Assembly (NCBI GenBank): GCA_035578175.1
Contig: JAQMRL010000021.1
Coordinates: 4,787,084-4,851,083, forward strand
DNA length: 64,000 nucleotides
Source: Catonia carolina
Lineage: Eukaryota > Arthropoda > Insecta > Hemiptera > Achilidae
Direction of reading: 5' to 3'
Shown here: positions 10,126-20,531 of the stretch, piece after piece
Position numbering within the stretch: the first letter of the stretch is position 1
Layout of the letters: each line of letters starts with the position of its first letter
Position numbers and translations under genes: made by a program
Notes under the pieces: model-generated
The model's input: only the letters and a program-made list of their open reading frames with translations
The model's database searches: none
What the model was told of the DNA's origin: nothing

Positions 10126-10395
10126 TATTACTAGGTCAAAACATTAATTATTATACAGATACGACGAAATTGATGTTTCACTAATTCAAAATATATTAAA
10201 TTTATACAAACATACAAACGTTGTGAATTAGTTTCATTTGAAGATTAACTAGAATTACACACATATATTTAATGACTTTTTCTTACACTTAATTGTAAAT
10301 TTTACATTATGACGTTAGAAATTTTAAATTAAAATTATATTATACTAAGAGTAAAGAAAATAAATTTGTCCTAATTTTAATTTTTGATTTAATGC
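10126..10395. repeat. ~270-bp direct repeat, copy 2
   Basis: From TTACTAGGTCAAAACATTAA to TTTTTGATTTAATGCAG it is a homologue of 7963-8240 in the same orientation. Confidence 0.85.
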
Positions 10396-10784
10396 AGTTT
10401 TGTAATGTAATAAATTCCAATTAAAATTAACTTTAATTTTAAACTCTATCTTGTTACAGGTTAATTACATGTTCAAATAAACTGACCTAATTCAATCGTT
10501 GGTTACGTTATTTACTTATTAAGTTATTTTTTTTTTATTTTTTTATTTATGTAAGGCTTGTCCAATTTAATTATAAAATGTGTAACTTAAATGTAACTTA
10601 ATCGTTCGTACTTTTATTTTATATTTTAATTATTATATAGTCCCACGCATAGAATAAAAATATATATTTATATACTGTATCAACATTTTATTGAACAACT
10701 TTTAAAGCATGCGTGTTTTTTTGATCAATAGTTTATAAAATCGACTTGGCCACGCAATAGTATTATAATCAAAAATGTATTTAT
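10396..10784. other. AT-rich sequence, nothing recognised
   Basis: T-runs and short AT words only. There is no open frame with similarity and no second copy elsewhere in the window that I could see. Confidence 0.6.
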
Positions 10785-10900
10785 TTTTACTTTCTCTTAC
10801 CCTTTATGCATATATGGAAAAGAAAAATGTTGTTTTCATGTCGATTTTTCAAATAAAATACACGTTTTCAAGCCCCTGAACCCAAAAAAAAAAACAACCG
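10785..10900 (+). mobile_element. HelA 5'-end fragment
   Basis: TTTTTACTTTCTCTTACC, TTGTTTTCATGTCGATTTTT and CCCCTGAACCCAAAAA are the first ~110 bp of HelA. The copy stops before the GT tract, next to a hAT-like MITE. Confidence 0.85.
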
Positions 10901-10920
10901 AATGGTTTGAAACTTTAGAG

Positions 10921-11183
10921 CAACGATTCTCAAAGTGTGCGCCGTGGCGCCCAAGGGTTCCGTGCCTCGGAATACGCAATCATTTAATTTTCCTCTTAAA
11001 CGTTTTACTTTTTCTTTAAAAAAACATTTTATCTTCATCTCAGGGAATGGATTCGCCTGCGTAACGTACGTGATGGCAATGTACAATTTGTACTGTACAA
11101 TGGTTAGTTGATTATAAGGACACCACCAGAAATGAATTGTAGATCTACGCAGCCGGGGGATCTACAAAGGTTGAGAACCATTG
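10921..11183. mobile_element. hAT-like MITE
   Basis: The left end is CAACGATTCTCAAAGTGTGC. The right end, read on the minus strand, starts CAATGGTTCTCAACCTTTG. The flanking 8-mers are CTTTAGAG and CTCCAGAG (6 of 8 identical), the length expected for a hAT target duplication. It is 263 bp and non-coding. Confidence 0.65.
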
Positions 11184-12013
11184 CTCCAGAGGTCTTACTA
11201 ACTAAAACGAGGAGTGAGGTGGTTTATTACGCCTTCCTCACTGAGTTGAAAAGGTTGCTCTTCTTTTTTCTCTTTCCTCTTTTCCTTCCACCTCTTCTTC
11301 TCCTCTTCCTCTTTCTTTTCCTCTTCCGCCTCCTCCTTCTACTTCTTTTCTTCTTCTCTTTCTCTTTCACCTCCTTCTCCTATTTTTTATCTTCTTCCTC
11401 TTTCTTTTCCTCTTCCACCTCCTCCTTATACTTTTTTCTCTTTCTTCTTTTCCTTCTACCTCTTCTCCACCTCCTCTTTCCTTTCCTCTTCCACCTTCTC
11501 CTTCTACTTCTTTTCTTTTTCTCTTCCTCCTCCTCCTATTTCTTATCTTCTTCCTCTTCTTTTCCTCTTCCTCTTTTTATTTCTTTTCTTTTCCTATCCT
11601 TCTCCACCTCCTCCTCCTCCTTCTACTTCTTTTTTTCTCTTTCGTCTTTTCGTTTCTTCTCTTTTCCTCCTTCTCTTTCTCCTCCTCTTCTACCTCCTCC
11701 TCCTTCTACTTCTTTTCTTCTAATCTTTCTTCTCCTCTTCCTCCTCAGCATGCCCGGCTCTCTAAAAAGCATCTACTTTCCACCCTGTAAATGACACCTT
11801 CACTTCATTCACCACAGGGTCTGGCTGTATAATGAAATTCATTACTCTCAGTGGAAATAACTGTAACTAGTGTATTTTACACCTCTATCTCTTTTGTTGT
11901 TAAATTCTTCAGTCATATAATTGGCTGACCACGTGACAAGAAACAAAACTATTTTTTATAGCTCTGAAACTAGCACATCGAGTGCAAATAATTTAACCAC
12001 CTATCTGTTACAG
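11184..12013 (-). mobile_element. Rep-D copy carrying a 485-bp polypyrimidine expansion
   Basis: The tail-side part (TAAAACGAGGAGTGAGGTGG, CTTCCTCACTGAGTTGAAAA) is at 11190-11262. The 5'-side part (CAGCATGCCCGGCTCTC to CACCTATCTGTTACAGCC) is at 11745-12013. The tract between replaces only a few bases of normal Rep-D. The 3' tail is cut by the hAT-like MITE. Confidence 0.8.
11263..11747 (+). repeat. 485-bp polypyrimidine (CTT/CCT) tract
   Basis: The tract is almost purely C and T, with CTT, CTC and CCT runs and only scattered A or G. A 228-codon open frame through it (11108-11794) is rich in Leu, Phe and Ser and is an artefact of composition. Confidence 0.95.
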
Positions 12014-12195
12014 CCAAGTAAAATATAAATAACCGATAACCCAAATTGAGATTACTCTATGTATTATTGTTTTATTAGATTCCGAGAGCAATAATTCAAT
12101 GAAATTATATTTTAAAAATAAATTTTTCCGTTTTCAAAGGATTAATAATTCGTTCAAGAACGAATTAATAGTTGCAATAATACAATTAATAATAC

Positions 12196-12556
12196 AATCT
12201 GTTCGTTGCAGGGCTAAAATAAATAGTTCTGTTTCTTATCACATGGTCAGTCAATTAAATGACTGAATCATTTAAGAACAGAAGAGGTAGAGGTGTAACA
12301 GACACTAATCAGAGTTATTTCCTCTGAAAGTAATGAATTTCACTATACAGCCAGACCCTGTGGTGAATGAAGTGAAGGTGTCATTTGCAGGGTGGAAAGT
12401 GAGTGCTTTTCGGAGGGCCTGGCATGCTGATAAGCATACTCTTTCAACTCAGTGAGGAAGGCAATGGTAAACCACCTTACTCCTCGTTTTTACTTAGTAA
12501 AACCTCTAGAGGTTCAAACCAGCCTTTCGGCTGTTGACCTAAACAACAACAACACA
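12196..12556 (+). mobile_element. Rep-D copy, slightly 5'-truncated
   Basis: It starts CAATCTGTTCGTTGCAGGGC and ends TGTTGACCTAAACAACAACA. All internal blocks are present. Confidence 0.85.
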
Positions 12557-12800
12557 ATACAATTGCATTACAATTGCATTTATAAACAAGTTATGATAAA
12601 TTTCCAAGAATCATAAAAATTTTCTAGTCAAGAATAGTAGTTAGTTATACATGTGAGTCACGAGAATGACTTTTGCGTACGGATGGGCTGTGAGGAAGAA
12701 GAATATTCTGACATTGGTGCCAAGCTCGATAGTGAGAAACTATATTTTACTACCGTATAATTGCACCGTTTGTTAACTACATGCTGTCTTTTAATTAATA
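12557..12800. other. Unclassified sequence between Rep-D and a mariner
   Basis: No open frame with similarity and no match to other parts of the window. Confidence 0.5.
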
Positions 12801-12802
12801 TA

Positions 12803-13635
12803 AGAGGTGTGTCTATTAAATAACGAGACTGACGTTGTAAAAAAATTTATTTTAATTTTATACATAATCACTTATTGCCAACTTCAATATACACTCCTTC
12901 TCTATCCCTGCAACGCTCCTTGAGAATTTTCCATTGTTGGAAACCGTGCTGGAAGTCATCTTCTGTCAGGTCCTTCAGGACACGTGCCGCTTTCTCTTTT
13001 GCAGCTTCCACAGACTCAAATCTTGTCCCTTTTAATACAGATTTCACCTTATGGAACAGGTAGAAGATAATAACATGTGATGAAATGCGGATTTTTACTT
13101 ATGATCCGGAAACGAAGGATCCATGCACTGGAAGAGCCGAACTTCACCGAGAGCCAAAAAAGCTCGAATGAGCAAATCAAAATTTAAAGCAAAATGATTG
13201 TTTGTGTTTATATCCATGGGATTGTGTACCTTCACTAAGTTCCTGAAGATCAAACAATTAATCAATATTCCCTACCTTGAGGTGCATTCTAAACTACGTC
13301 TAAGAGTAAGGAAAAAACGACCCGAAATGTGGAAGGATAAATCATGGGTTCTCCACCAAGACAATGCGCCAGCTCATTCCGCGTTATCTGTTAAGAGGTT
13401 CCTAGCCAAGAACAGCACCTTAGTGTTAGAAAATCCACCTTATTCACCATATCTTGCACCATCTGACTTCTACCTGTTCCCTAAGGTGAAATCTGTTTTA
13501 AAAGGGACAAGATTTGAGTCTGAGGAAGCTGTAAAAGAGAAAGCGGCACGTGTCCTGAAGGAGCTGACAGAAGATGACTTCCAGCACTGTTTCCAACAAT
13601 GGAAAATTCGCATGGAGCGTTGTAGGGATAGAGTT
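12803..13635 (+). mobile_element. Fold-back mariner derivative, right end lost
   Basis: The left arm (12803-13063) is the inverted 3' end of the transposase, as in 5226-6154. The junction words (GGTAGAAGATAATAACATG, then GATGAAATGCGG) match the other copy's junction, so both descend from one rearranged ancestor. The right end stops at 13631, before the TIR, and the left TIR has lost its first C. Confidence 0.88.
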
Positions 13636-13662
13636 CATTATATATTCAGACCAATAGTTTAG
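13069..13662 (+). pseudogene. SETMAR-type mariner transposase remnant (DD34D)
   Basis: After the junction the frame shows DEM (first catalytic Asp region), then FISMGLCTFTKFLKI, LEVHSKLRLRVRKKRPEMWK, HQDNAPAHSALSVKRFLAKN, NPPYSPYLAPSDFYLFPKVK, EDDFQHCFQQWKIRMERCRD. The spacing from HQD to PSD is 34. The open part from 13198 is 154 codons, the longest of the three relatives, but the N-terminal half is missing and the usual SPDLAP reads SPYLAP. It ends with an unrelated tail because the right TIR is gone. Confidence 0.88.
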
Positions 13663-13737
13663 TGAGTTTTTATAGTTTAGTTCTCGTAGTTTATAATTTA
13701 AATTTTTACTGGAACAAATTAAATACATATTTTAAAA

Positions 13738-14146
13738 TTGTTGTTGTTGTTGTTGTTTAGGTCATCAGCCAAAAGGCTGGTTTGAACCTGTAGAGGTTTC
13801 ACTAAGTAAAACGAGGAGTGAGGTGGTTTACCATTGCCTTCCTCACTGAGTGGAAAAGTACGCTTATCAGCATACCGGGCCCTCTGAAAAGCATATATTT
13901 TCCACTCTGTAAATGACACCTTCACTTCATTCACCACAGGGTCTGGCTGTATAATGAAATTCATTACTTTCAGAGGAGATAACTCTGACTAGTGTCTTTT
14001 ACACCTCTACCTCTTCTGTTCTTAAATGATTCAGTCATTTAATTGGCTGACCATTTATAATAAGAAACAGAACTATTTATTTTAGCCCTGCACTAAACAG
14101 ATTGAGTATAAATAATTTGACACTCCACCTGTCAGTTATGGGCAGA
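13738..14146 (-). mobile_element. Rep-D retroposon with GTT tail
   Basis: On the plus strand it starts with five TTG repeats (the AAC tail reversed) followed by TTTAGGTCATCAGCC, and ends CCACCTGTCAGTTATGGGCA. Full extent. Confidence 0.9.
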
Positions 14147-14992
14147 TTTTAAAATTAAAAAAAAAACTATTTGTATGTTTTTACATTGAAGTAAGGTTGT
14201 AGGCATTTCCGTACATTAAAATTTGTAGAACTTGTTGAAAGAATAGGTTATGGATATACTTTATGCGGAACTGTGTGTACATGTAGAGCAAGAGTTGTGC
14301 TAGTTCGAATTGTCCACAATATACAGTTAACCTTCAAAAGGTTCCACGATGTTCTCTAAGTATAGTTTACGTTGTTGTGGTGGTGAACTGATACCAAAGT
14401 AGTCGCGCATGCGCACTGATGCTTTCCCCCCCTTTACCTCTCGTTAAAACCAAAGGCAAACTCGTGCCTCAAGTAACTATAGCTATGTTATGATGAACTG
14501 TCATCTCTGTCAGGAAATTCATTTCCAGCCATTAAATCGTTGTAATGTTATAAAAAAATAACCGTATAAATGTTTAAATACGCAACCATTTTACGTTATA
14601 AACACCGTGAGAATTTTTAGACAGATTATATTTTACAGTTTTATAATTTTTATTTATTTATAAGAGAAAAAACCCAGCGAAACATCGATAAAATGTTTCA
14701 TGGTTATAAAAAAAGTATAATATAGTAATGATACAGTCGATTATATTGCACCATATCGATATATAAGAAAATAATAAAAAGATACTCTAATTTTATGAAA
14801 TCTTATTCTTATCGATTCTGTATATATCGATATAAATGTAGTTGCAATTTTCCTTAGTAGATTGCATGTGTATTTTCATTAGATTGAGTGAGTGTCTTAG
14901 TAATATGAAAACAATGACAATTTCATCAGTGCGTAACGAAAGTAAAACCACGATACTAACATTTTTAATACCATATAGAAGTAATAATCTGC
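14147..14992. other. Long stretch with no recognised feature
   Basis: AT-rich with one GC-richer part near 14400-14480 (GCGCATGCGCACTGATGC). I find no transposase, RT, tRNA-like box pair or second copy here. It is the largest unique-looking block of the left half. Confidence 0.5.
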
Positions 14993-16022
14993 CCATAACT
15001 GTCAGGCGGAGTGTCAAATTGTTTACACTCAATCTGTTAGTTACAGGGCTAAAATAAATAGTTCTGTTTCTTATCACATGGTCAGCCAATTAAATGACTG
15101 AATCATTTAAGAGCAGAAAAGGTAGAGGTGTACTGTGACACTAATCAGAGTTATCTCCTCTGAAAGTAATGAATTTCATTATACAGTTGGACCTTGTGGT
15201 GAATGAAGTGAAGGTGTCATTTGCAGAGTGGAAAATATGTGCTTTTCAGAGGGCCTGACATGCTGATAAGTGTACTTTTCCATTGAGTGAGTTGTGGCAA
15301 TGGTAAACCACTTCATTCCTCGTTTTAGAAGAGGTAGAAGTGTACTGTGACACTAATCAGAGTTATCTCCTCTGAAAGTAATGAATTTCATTATACAGTT
15401 GGACCTTGTGGTGAATGAAGTGAAGGTGTCATTTGCAGAGTGGAAAATATGTGCTTTTCAGAGAGCCTGACATGCTGATAAGTGTACTTTTCCATTGAGT
15501 GAGTTGTGGCAATGGTAAACCACTTCACTCCTCGTTTTAGAAGAGGTAGAAGTGTACTGTGACACTAATCAGAGTTATCTCCTCTGGAAGTAATGAATTT
15601 CATTATACAATTGGACCCTGTGGTGAATGAAGTGAAGGTGTCATTTGCAGAGTGGAAAATATGTGCTTTTCAGAGGGCCTGACATGCTGATAAGTGTACT
15701 TTTCCATTGAGTGAGTTGTGGCAATGGTAAACCACTTCACTCCTCGTTTTAGAAGAGGTAGAAGTGTACTGTGACACTAATCAGAGTTATCTCCTCTGGA
15801 AGTAATGAATTTCATTATACAGTTGGACCCTGTGGTGAATGAAGTGAAGGTGTCATTTGCAGAGTGGAAAATATGTGCTTTTCAGAGGGCCTGACATGCT
15901 GATAAGTGTACTTTTCCATTGAGTGAGTTGTGGCAATGGTAAACCACTTCACTCCTCGTTTTACTTACTAAAACCTCTACACGTTTAAACCAGCCTTTCG
16001 GCTGATGACCTAAACAACAACA
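14993..16022 (+). mobile_element. Rep-D copy with four tandem 212-bp units
   Basis: The 5' end (CTGCCCATAACTGTCAGGCG) is at 14993 and the tail (GATGACCTAAACAACAACAG) ends at 16022. The internal segment starting AGAAGAGGTAGAAGTG repeats at 15115, 15327, 15539 and 15751 with an exact 212-bp period. Unit 1 has AGAAAAGGTAGAGG. The units differ at only a few positions (for example CATTCC/CACTCC), so expansion is recent. Confidence 0.95.
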
Positions 16023-16351
16023 GAAGTAATAATAGTGTGTTACATTTTCCTGAGAAATGTACATTAATTAAACTAACTTAATTAGTAATGCCCAATTAAT
16101 ATTTGGGCCAGCCCAATCAATCAGCTAGTAGAAAGTCGTTATTATTTGTTAAGTAACACCGGTTGGACAAACGATATTGTATGGTGACCGGTGACCACCA
16201 TCCGTGAAAAAATTCGTGTGGTCCTCGTTCAAACTCATGACTGACCCACGTCAATAATACAGCAAAAAATCAGCAATCAAATTATGTGGTTGTCAATAAT
16301 GTACAATTCCCGATCACAAAATAAAAGCAAAAAAATATTAGTGATGCTTCT
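16023..16351. other. Unclassified sequence
   Basis: No feature recognised. A short CCGGT/ACCGG-rich patch lies at 16157-16203. Confidence 0.5.
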
Positions 16352-16748
16352 ACGAGGTCTGTAATAAGTCCCCATGTTAGGGAATAAAGCACATTTTTTT
16401 AGAAATTTTTTAAATTTATTACTCAATATAATTCTGTTTTTATTCTATACATAGTCTAGTGATTTTCTAACTTTAAGCAATTACAATAATAAAATTACTC
16501 AAACTCCGCAAAATAGGCCTGAGTTTCAGAGATTAGTTCTTCGTTAGTTCGCGAACCGCTTCCCCGCAAGCCATTTTGTCATATTATTTTAAAAACAAAA
16601 ACAAATCACTAGGGGTGAAATCTGTAAAATACGTAGGATGGGATAGCAATTCGTTTTGTAATTCTACCAGTTTTGCCGTGGCGATTGCGGATGAGTGGGA
16701 TGTTGCATAATCATGGTGAAAGAACTTCATTCTTCACCAAATCGGGCT
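16352..16748 (-). pseudogene. Mariner transposase relic (DD34D), many stops
   Basis: Read on the minus strand from about 16733 the translation gives FFHHDYATSHSSAIATAKLV, then ELLSHPTYFTDFTPSDLF. HHD to PSD is 34 residues, so this is a mariner transposase in which SPDLAPSD has become FTDFTPSD. Further on, ISETQAYFAEFE-stop resembles the usual C-terminal helix. A terminal repeat TACGAGGTCTGTAATAAGTC is at 16350-16369. It is badly decayed and has no long open frame. Confidence 0.75.
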
Positions 16749-17238
16749 GTTTTGTTTCCAAATGGAGCAGTTAGCGGAGAGGGTGGTCGGGAGACTGTGG
16801 AGGGAGAAGACATCTGGAGATCAGTGGGATCGCCCTCTCCCACAGTGAATCAATGCTGTCCCGATCTCAGTAGGTAAGGTAGCCACACTAATTTCCTGAG
16901 CTGGTGATGAAAGAGATGAATGAAAGTGAGAGAGTGAGTGTTGGTCAGTGACAGCGAGGAAAATTAGGCTACGGTTCCCTTCCACGCCCTGCTGACAGTA
17001 TGTAAATGTTTTTTTTAACCCGACATTTCTCTTGTAGTATTATATAAACAGTTTCGGGGTAGGTGGAGGGTTGTTTGCTGTAGTCAGATCAAGTGGCCAG
17101 GCGGCGGGTTTTTGGTTGGTAAGGCGGTTGCGGCCTCCTTGGGGCTGGACGAGGACGCCTCAATTGAGTCCAACACTACTTCCTCCATCGTGAGGGAGTA
17201 AATATGAGTTTTTCTCGCCGCCTCGGATAAAAAAAACG
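16749..17238 (+). mobile_element. Rep-F retroposon, copy 1, with A8 tail
   Basis: It is GC-richer than its surroundings and ends GCCTCGGATAAAAAAAA at 17238. It matches, in inverse orientation, 55677-56280. Conserved stretches include CTCCCACAGTGAATCAATG, CACTAATTTCCTGAGCTG and GAGTCCAACACTACTTCC. The A-tail and the target duplication around the second copy indicate retroposition. I do not recognise the source. No frame is conserved between the two copies in the sense direction. Confidence 0.7.
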
Positions 17239-17330
17239 AGGCTGCTTTTTATTTAAATTGGGTGGTATCGAATCTGCCCAGTAAATCAGCATAGTACCGC
17301 CCTCTAATTGTACTTCCTTTTTCTAAATAT

Positions 17331-17505
17331 GGCCGGCCCGTTGGTGTAGTGATTAATGCAACTGGTTTCTACGCCGGGGTCCCGGGTTCGATTCCCGGTC
17401 AGGTCTGGCATTTTTTCCTCACTCATTTACATATATCACCATACTCCACTGTCTGCATTAGCAGAAATTGCAAAACTGTCAGAAGTAAAACCAAAACTAA
17501 AAATT
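17331..17505 (+). mobile_element. SINE-E, tRNA-headed
   Basis: Box A-like TGGTGTAGTG is at 17342-17351 and perfect box B GGTTCGATTCC at 17385-17395. The 3' domain has GTCTGCATTAGCAG and AAATTGCAAAACTGTC, shared with SINE-C, and it ends in an A-rich tail. The head resembles a real tRNA in its T arm. Confidence 0.85.
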
Positions 17506-17532
17506 CCTTTTTTAAAAAATAGTCTATTAAAA

Positions 17533-17928
17533 TTGTTGTTTAGGTCAACAGCCATAAGGCTGGTTTGAACCTGTCGAGGTTTTACTAAGTAAAAACAAGG
17601 AGTGAGGTGGTTTACCATTGCCTTACTCACTGAGTTGAAAGAGTATGCTTATCAGCATGCTAGGTTCTCCCAAAAGCACCCACTTTCCATCCTGCAAATG
17701 ACACCTTCACTTCATTTACCACAGGGTCTGGCTGGATAGTGAAATTCATTACTCTTAAAGTAGATAACTCTGACTAGTGTCACAGTACACCTCTACCTCT
17801 TCTGTTCTTAAATAGTTCAGTCATATAATTGGCTGACTATATGATAAGAAACACAACTATTTTTGTAGCCCTGGAACCAACAGAACGAGTGCAATTAATT
17901 TAACACTCCACCTCCCCGTTATGGGCAT
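17533..17928 (-). mobile_element. Rep-D retroposon, full extent
   Basis: From GTTTAGGTCAACAGCCATAA (tail side) to CCACCTCCCCGTTATGGGCA (5' side). Confidence 0.9.
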
Positions 17929-18053
17929 CTATTAAAATTATCTACCTTTTAATTCCCAAAAAAAAGGTGGCCAGCCGATTTCTTTCCGAGGTCTTTCCTT
18001 TCTATGGTGCATGTTTACCAGGAAAAACCCATTGTACTGACTGAATTTTCATT

Positions 18054-19027
18054 TTTTACTTTCTCTTGCCTATATGAATATATAGGAAGGAAAGTATTGT
18101 TTTCATGTCGATTTTTCGAAATCGAGTTTTCACCGGATCTATACGTTTTCAGACCCCCTGAACCCAAAAAACATGTTTTTAGCGATTGGTCTGTGTGTGT
18201 GTCTGTGTGTGTGTGTGTGTGTGTCTATGTGTGTGTGTGTGTATACAAAATATCTCAAGAACGGAACATCGTACGAACTTGAAACTTGAAACTTAAGTTA
18301 CATACCACTACCGGACCCGACACGATCATTTTCATCAAAATCGGTCAACCGGAAGTGGAAGTTTATTCGTATAATTTTTCACTTTTTTGCAATTTTCTCA
18401 AAAACTGGTCCTACGATTTTTTTTAAAATCGCCTGGTTTAATCAATTTTTTATTCTCTACAAGATAGGGTAGGCGTCATGTTTGCTGAAATTCTGGGTGA
18501 GGCTGTTTTCACGTAAAAACATAGTTTTTTTAAGATTACGGCTTTAATATGCATTTTAGCGCACAAATTTATATAATAAAAGTTGTAGAAAATTTAAAAA
18601 CCTACAACTTTTAATTCAAACATTTTTTTGTATAACGCTTAGTTTAGCGGTAATTTGCGATTTTCTGTTTTGTTCTCACGAAAACGTGAGAAAAATCGAT
18701 TTTTTAAACATTTCGACCTTAGTATGCATTTTACGACAAAAGTGTATATAATAGAATTGATAGAAAATTAAAAGATCTACAACTTTTATTTACAGCATTT
18801 TTCTCTACAGAGCCTAGTTTAGAGAGAAAGAGTGATTTTCCGTATTTCTAAGCCAAACTGAGTACGATTTTCATTTTGCGTCTTTCACTCATGATTAAAA
18901 TAAGGTTATGTTTTTGAGGTTAGTTTCTTTGGTTATTTCTAATGTTTTATTACTAATGTTAGGTTTATTGTTAACTATTTGCACTGGCAAGAGAAAGTTG
19001 TGTGAGTGTTTCACACCAGATTTTTTG
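18054..19027 (+). mobile_element. HelA, full-length reference copy
   Basis: The 5' subterminal repeat ACTTTCTCTTGCC is at 18058-18070. A GT tract follows at 18191-18243 and conserved middle blocks to 18960. The 3' subterminal repeat GGCAAGAGAAAGT is at 18986-18998, and the hairpin GTGTGA-GTGTT-TCACAC at 19000-19016, then CAGATTTTTT. The 13-bp subterminal repeats are exact inverses. There is no flanking duplication beyond T-runs. The apparent 92-codon frame at the 5' end recurs in other copies only because the DNA is conserved. Confidence 0.95.
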
Positions 19028-19282
19028 AACAATTAAAACAAGTTCAACAAGTTGTATTAATAAAATTATTTATGTTCGTTTCAGATTTACAGCTCGTTGA
19101 AACACCTCATAGATTAAAATATTTAATGTAAGTACAAACCACATAACATTTCTACCTATAATACATAAAATAAATAAAATATAATCATAAAATTTCATAT
19201 ATTTTATTTTATATTTATTTTTATTTATTTATATACGAGAGTAGTCCAGAAAGTCTGTCACGTTTTGATATAAACAAAACTA

Positions 19283-19896
19283 CAGTATTGTGCGAATTAA
19301 TGTGAACAGAGACAAAATTTCAGTTTTCATAAGTTGGTTAACCAAACAGTCAAACATCCCCCCAAAAAAATGTTCTGGGGCTGTTTTTCATACTCAGGTA
19401 CTGGCACACTTATTCCAATTGAAGGTATGATGAATAGTGAAAAATACAAAGCATTGCTAGGGCAACGCTTAGCTATAGAACTTAATAAAGTACAGGCCGA
19501 AGGGACCGCAATTTTTCAACAAGACTCGGCTCCGTGCCAGATAATAATATTACCCTTCTTGATTGGCCTGGGAATTCACCTGATCTTAATCCTATAGAAA
19601 ATTTGTGGGCAATATGTAAGGCTAGGCTACAAAAATTGGACTGTATGACAAAAACAAAACTGGTGGAAGCAGTGATTCAGGTTTGGTTTAGAGATGAAGC
19701 CATCACAAACAATTGCAAAAAACTTGTGGATTCCATGCCAAGAAGACTCCAGGAAGTCATAAAAGTAAAAGGGGGACACATTAAATACTAGTTATTGGAA
19801 ATTATCTCATGTAAGTGTACCTAAATGTATCTTTGTCCTAAATAAATCATATTTACAAATTATTTCTGTTTGTTCACATTAATTCGCACAATACTG
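19283..19896 (+). mobile_element. Tc1-like element nested in the mariner
   Basis: The ends CAGTATTGTGCGAATTAATG and its inverse at 19877-19896 are flanked by TA at 19281-19282 and 19897-19898. The element is 614 bp, under half of the normal Tc1 length. Confidence 0.92.
19334..19791 (+). pseudogene. Tc1 transposase C-terminal half (DDE), frameshifted
   Basis: The first frame has KMFWGCFSYSGTGTLIPIEG and FQQDSAPC (second catalytic Asp). About a dozen codons are then missing and the frame changes. The second frame (19534-19791) reads NNITLLDWPGNSPDLNPIEN (catalytic Glu in PIEN), LW and ends KGGHIKY. The N-terminal paired-like DNA-binding domain and first Asp are absent. NSPDLNPIENLW is the Tc1 hallmark, as opposed to the SPDLAPSD of mariners. 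Confidence 0.88.
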
Positions 19897-19948
19897 TAAG
19901 TACAAGAAAAAAATTTTATTATATACATTTGAAAGTGCAACTAAAATG

Positions 19949-20531
19949 CTATTTTTCTACATAATCACCAAACAAATTAAGACACTTATCATAGCGGTGA
20001 ACTAATTTTGAAATGCCGGCGTCATAAAAGTCTACCGCCTGTGATTTTAACCAGTTAGTCACACCCTCCTGCAGCTCCGCGTCGTCGTCAAAGCGCTGCG
20101 TCGCAAACCATGTCTTCATTGTCGGGAACAAGTGATAATCGCTGGGCCCAAGGTCCGGACTGTATGGCGGATGTGGGAAAACCTCCCATTTGAAAGCATC
20201 CAGGACTTCTTGTGTTCGATTTGCCGTGTGTGGTCGGGCGTTATCATGCAAAAAGAGAATTTTTCCAGTCAACTTTCCTCTGCGCTTGTTTTAGATCGCT
20301 CTTCTTAACTTTTCAAGTGTTTCACAATACCTCGCAGAGGTTATTGTTGTGCCACGTTCCAAGAAATCGATAAGAAGAACTCCTTTCCTGTACCGACCGT
20401 ACTTCACAACTGGCAGGATTTTGAATTGCGGCACACATTTTAAATTGTTGTTGAAAAACAACGAAGAGCGACACAGACCTCTCGCTAGCACGGCTGGATA
20501 GCCACTGAACGGAGAAACTCCGCGGCACCAA
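19949..20531 (-). pseudogene. Mariner transposase, C-terminal two thirds, one in-frame stop
   Basis: The frame runs YRKGVLLIDFLERGTT, ITSARYCETLEKLRRAI, one TAA (about 20292), then NKRRGKLTGKILFLHDNARP, PHPPYSPDLGPSDYHLF and finishes HRYDKCLNLFGDYVEK. HDN to PSD is 34 residues (DD34D). The single stop and absent N-terminus are the visible defects. A change at that stop is the only lesion within the retained catalytic part. The N-terminal deletion lies near 20500. Confidence 0.88.

Noticed and set aside
11108..11794. 228-codon open frame rich in Leu, Phe and Ser
   Set aside because: It lies in a polypyrimidine tract, where stop codons on this strand are nearly impossible.
16695..16877. 60-codon open frame starting MGCCIIMVKELHSS
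   Set aside because: It runs antisense through the mariner relic into Rep-F and is not conserved in the second Rep-F copy.
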